Assembly: GCA_903835145.1 (NCBI GenBank)
Contig: CAILMA010000641.1
Location: 1-7,242, forward strand
Reading direction: 5' to 3'
DNA length: 7,242 nucleotides
Source of the DNA: an uncultured Bacteroidota bacterium
GTDB lineage: Bacteria; Bacteroidota; Bacteroidia; Chitinophagales; Chitinophagaceae
Positions 6,746-7,242 of this stretch are shown here, piece by piece. The notes beneath the pieces were generated by a model. That model was not told where the DNA came from and searched no databases. It worked only from the letters and a program-made list of their open reading frames with translations. Within the stretch, counting starts at the first letter, position 1. Each line of letters starts with the position of its first letter. A program made the translations under genes and the position numbers.

Positions 6746-7242
6746 ATGATTGATGTTTTGCTTGGTTTGCAATGGGGTGATGAGGGAAAAGGAAAAATAG
6801 TGGATTATCTGGCCGAAAGGTACGATGTAATTGCACGTTTTCAGGGAGGGCCAAATGCAGGCCACACACTTTACGTTAATGGCAGTAAGGTGGTGTTACA
6901 TACTATTCCTTCGGGTATTTTTCAGTCTCACTGTCTCAATCTTATAGGTAATGGCGTTGTTATAGATCCTGTTACTTTACAACTCGAGTTACAGAAGATT
7001 ACGCCACTTTGCCCAGATTTGCATTCGCGGTTATTTGTTTCGAAGAGAGCACATCTTATTCTACCTACACACAGGGCCCTCGATGCAGCTTCTGAGTCGG
7101 CAAAGGGTAAGGATAAGATTGGATCAACCCTTAAAGGTATAGGCCCGGCTTACATGGATAAAACAGGCCGCAACGGGCTAAGGGTAGGGGATATACTTTC
7201 TAAAAATTTTAAAGAAAAATACGACCGTCTTACTGAAAAACA
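6746..7242 (+). CDS. purA: Adenylosuccinate synthetase PurA (3' end missing)
   Basis: The frame is open from ATG 6746 to the window end: 165 complete codons plus two bases, against about 420-430 residues for the family. PurA joins IMP and aspartate using GTP to make adenylosuccinate, the first committed step from IMP to AMP, in the cytoplasm. The N-terminus carries the signature GLQWGDEGKGK (7-17) with catalytic Asp12, then GGPNAGHT (34-41) with catalytic His40. Further on are LPTHRALDAASE and IGSTLKGIGPAYMDK (125-139), with Thr128 and Arg142 at IMP-binding positions. The IGST form, where many bacteria have IGTT, is common in Bacteroidota to my knowledge. The start is fixed because the signature begins seven residues in, as in the family. 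The gene has its own probable promoter, so it need not depend on feoB transcription. Nothing visible is unusual. Confidence 0.97.
   Translation, partial: MIDVLLGLQWGDEGKGKIVDYLAERYDVIARFQGGPNAGHTLYVNGSKVVLHTIPSGIFQSHCLNLIGNGVVIDPVTLQLELQKITPLCPDLHSRLFVSKRAHLILPTHRALDAASESAKGKDKIGSTLKGIGPAYMDKTGRNGLRVGDILSKNFKEKYDRLTEK

Noticed and set aside
6552..6749. A 65-codon TTG-start reading frame on + whose stop overlaps the purA ATG (ATGA)
   Set aside because: It starts with TTG in an AT-rich gap, has no ribosome binding site or recognisable motif, and contains the probable purA promoter. The ATGA overlap is likely chance.

Overview
The window looks like a piece of a Bacteroidota chromosome, probably of the Chitinophagia/Chitinophagaceae type, although the family is a guess. 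The evidence is a C-terminal type IX secretion (T9SS) sorting domain, which is restricted to this phylum. There are also two intergenic matches to the Bacteroidota promoter pattern (TTTG near -33, TAnnTTTG near -7), weak or absent Shine-Dalgarno sequences, and FeoB and PurA proteins with Bacteroidota-like motif variants. All four genes lie on the + strand and none is broken internally. The first and last are cut by the window edges.

Layout: (1) 1-3795 is the 3' part of a very large secreted protein. It holds thirteen complete BIG2/Ig-like repeats of 77-79 residues (plus the tail of another), two further Ig-like modules and a T9SS sorting domain. (2) 3829-3858 is a strong GCAA-loop hairpin that probably ends that transcript. 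(3) 3895-4266 encodes a small four-helix membrane protein of the DMT-like DUF486 family. (4) 4343-4372 is a near-perfect Bacteroidota promoter lying directly against feoB (4384-6501), the GTP-dependent ferrous iron transporter, so the feoB mRNA should have almost no leader. (5) 6502-6745 is a 244-base AT-rich gap with no convincing gene but with a second good promoter (6693-6726). (6) 6746 to the window end is the first 165 codons of purA, adenylosuccinate synthetase.

The genes do not form an obvious pathway: a surface adhesin-like protein, a small membrane protein, iron uptake and purine synthesis. The hairpin and the two promoters suggest they are mostly transcribed separately. I see no phage, transposon, CRISPR, tRNA or rRNA sequence and no clear sign of an undescribed system. 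The points most worth a second look are the regular paired cysteines in the repeat protein, the almost leaderless feoB, the Thr-for-Asn change in the FeoB G4 motif, and the absence of feoA next to or fused to feoB.
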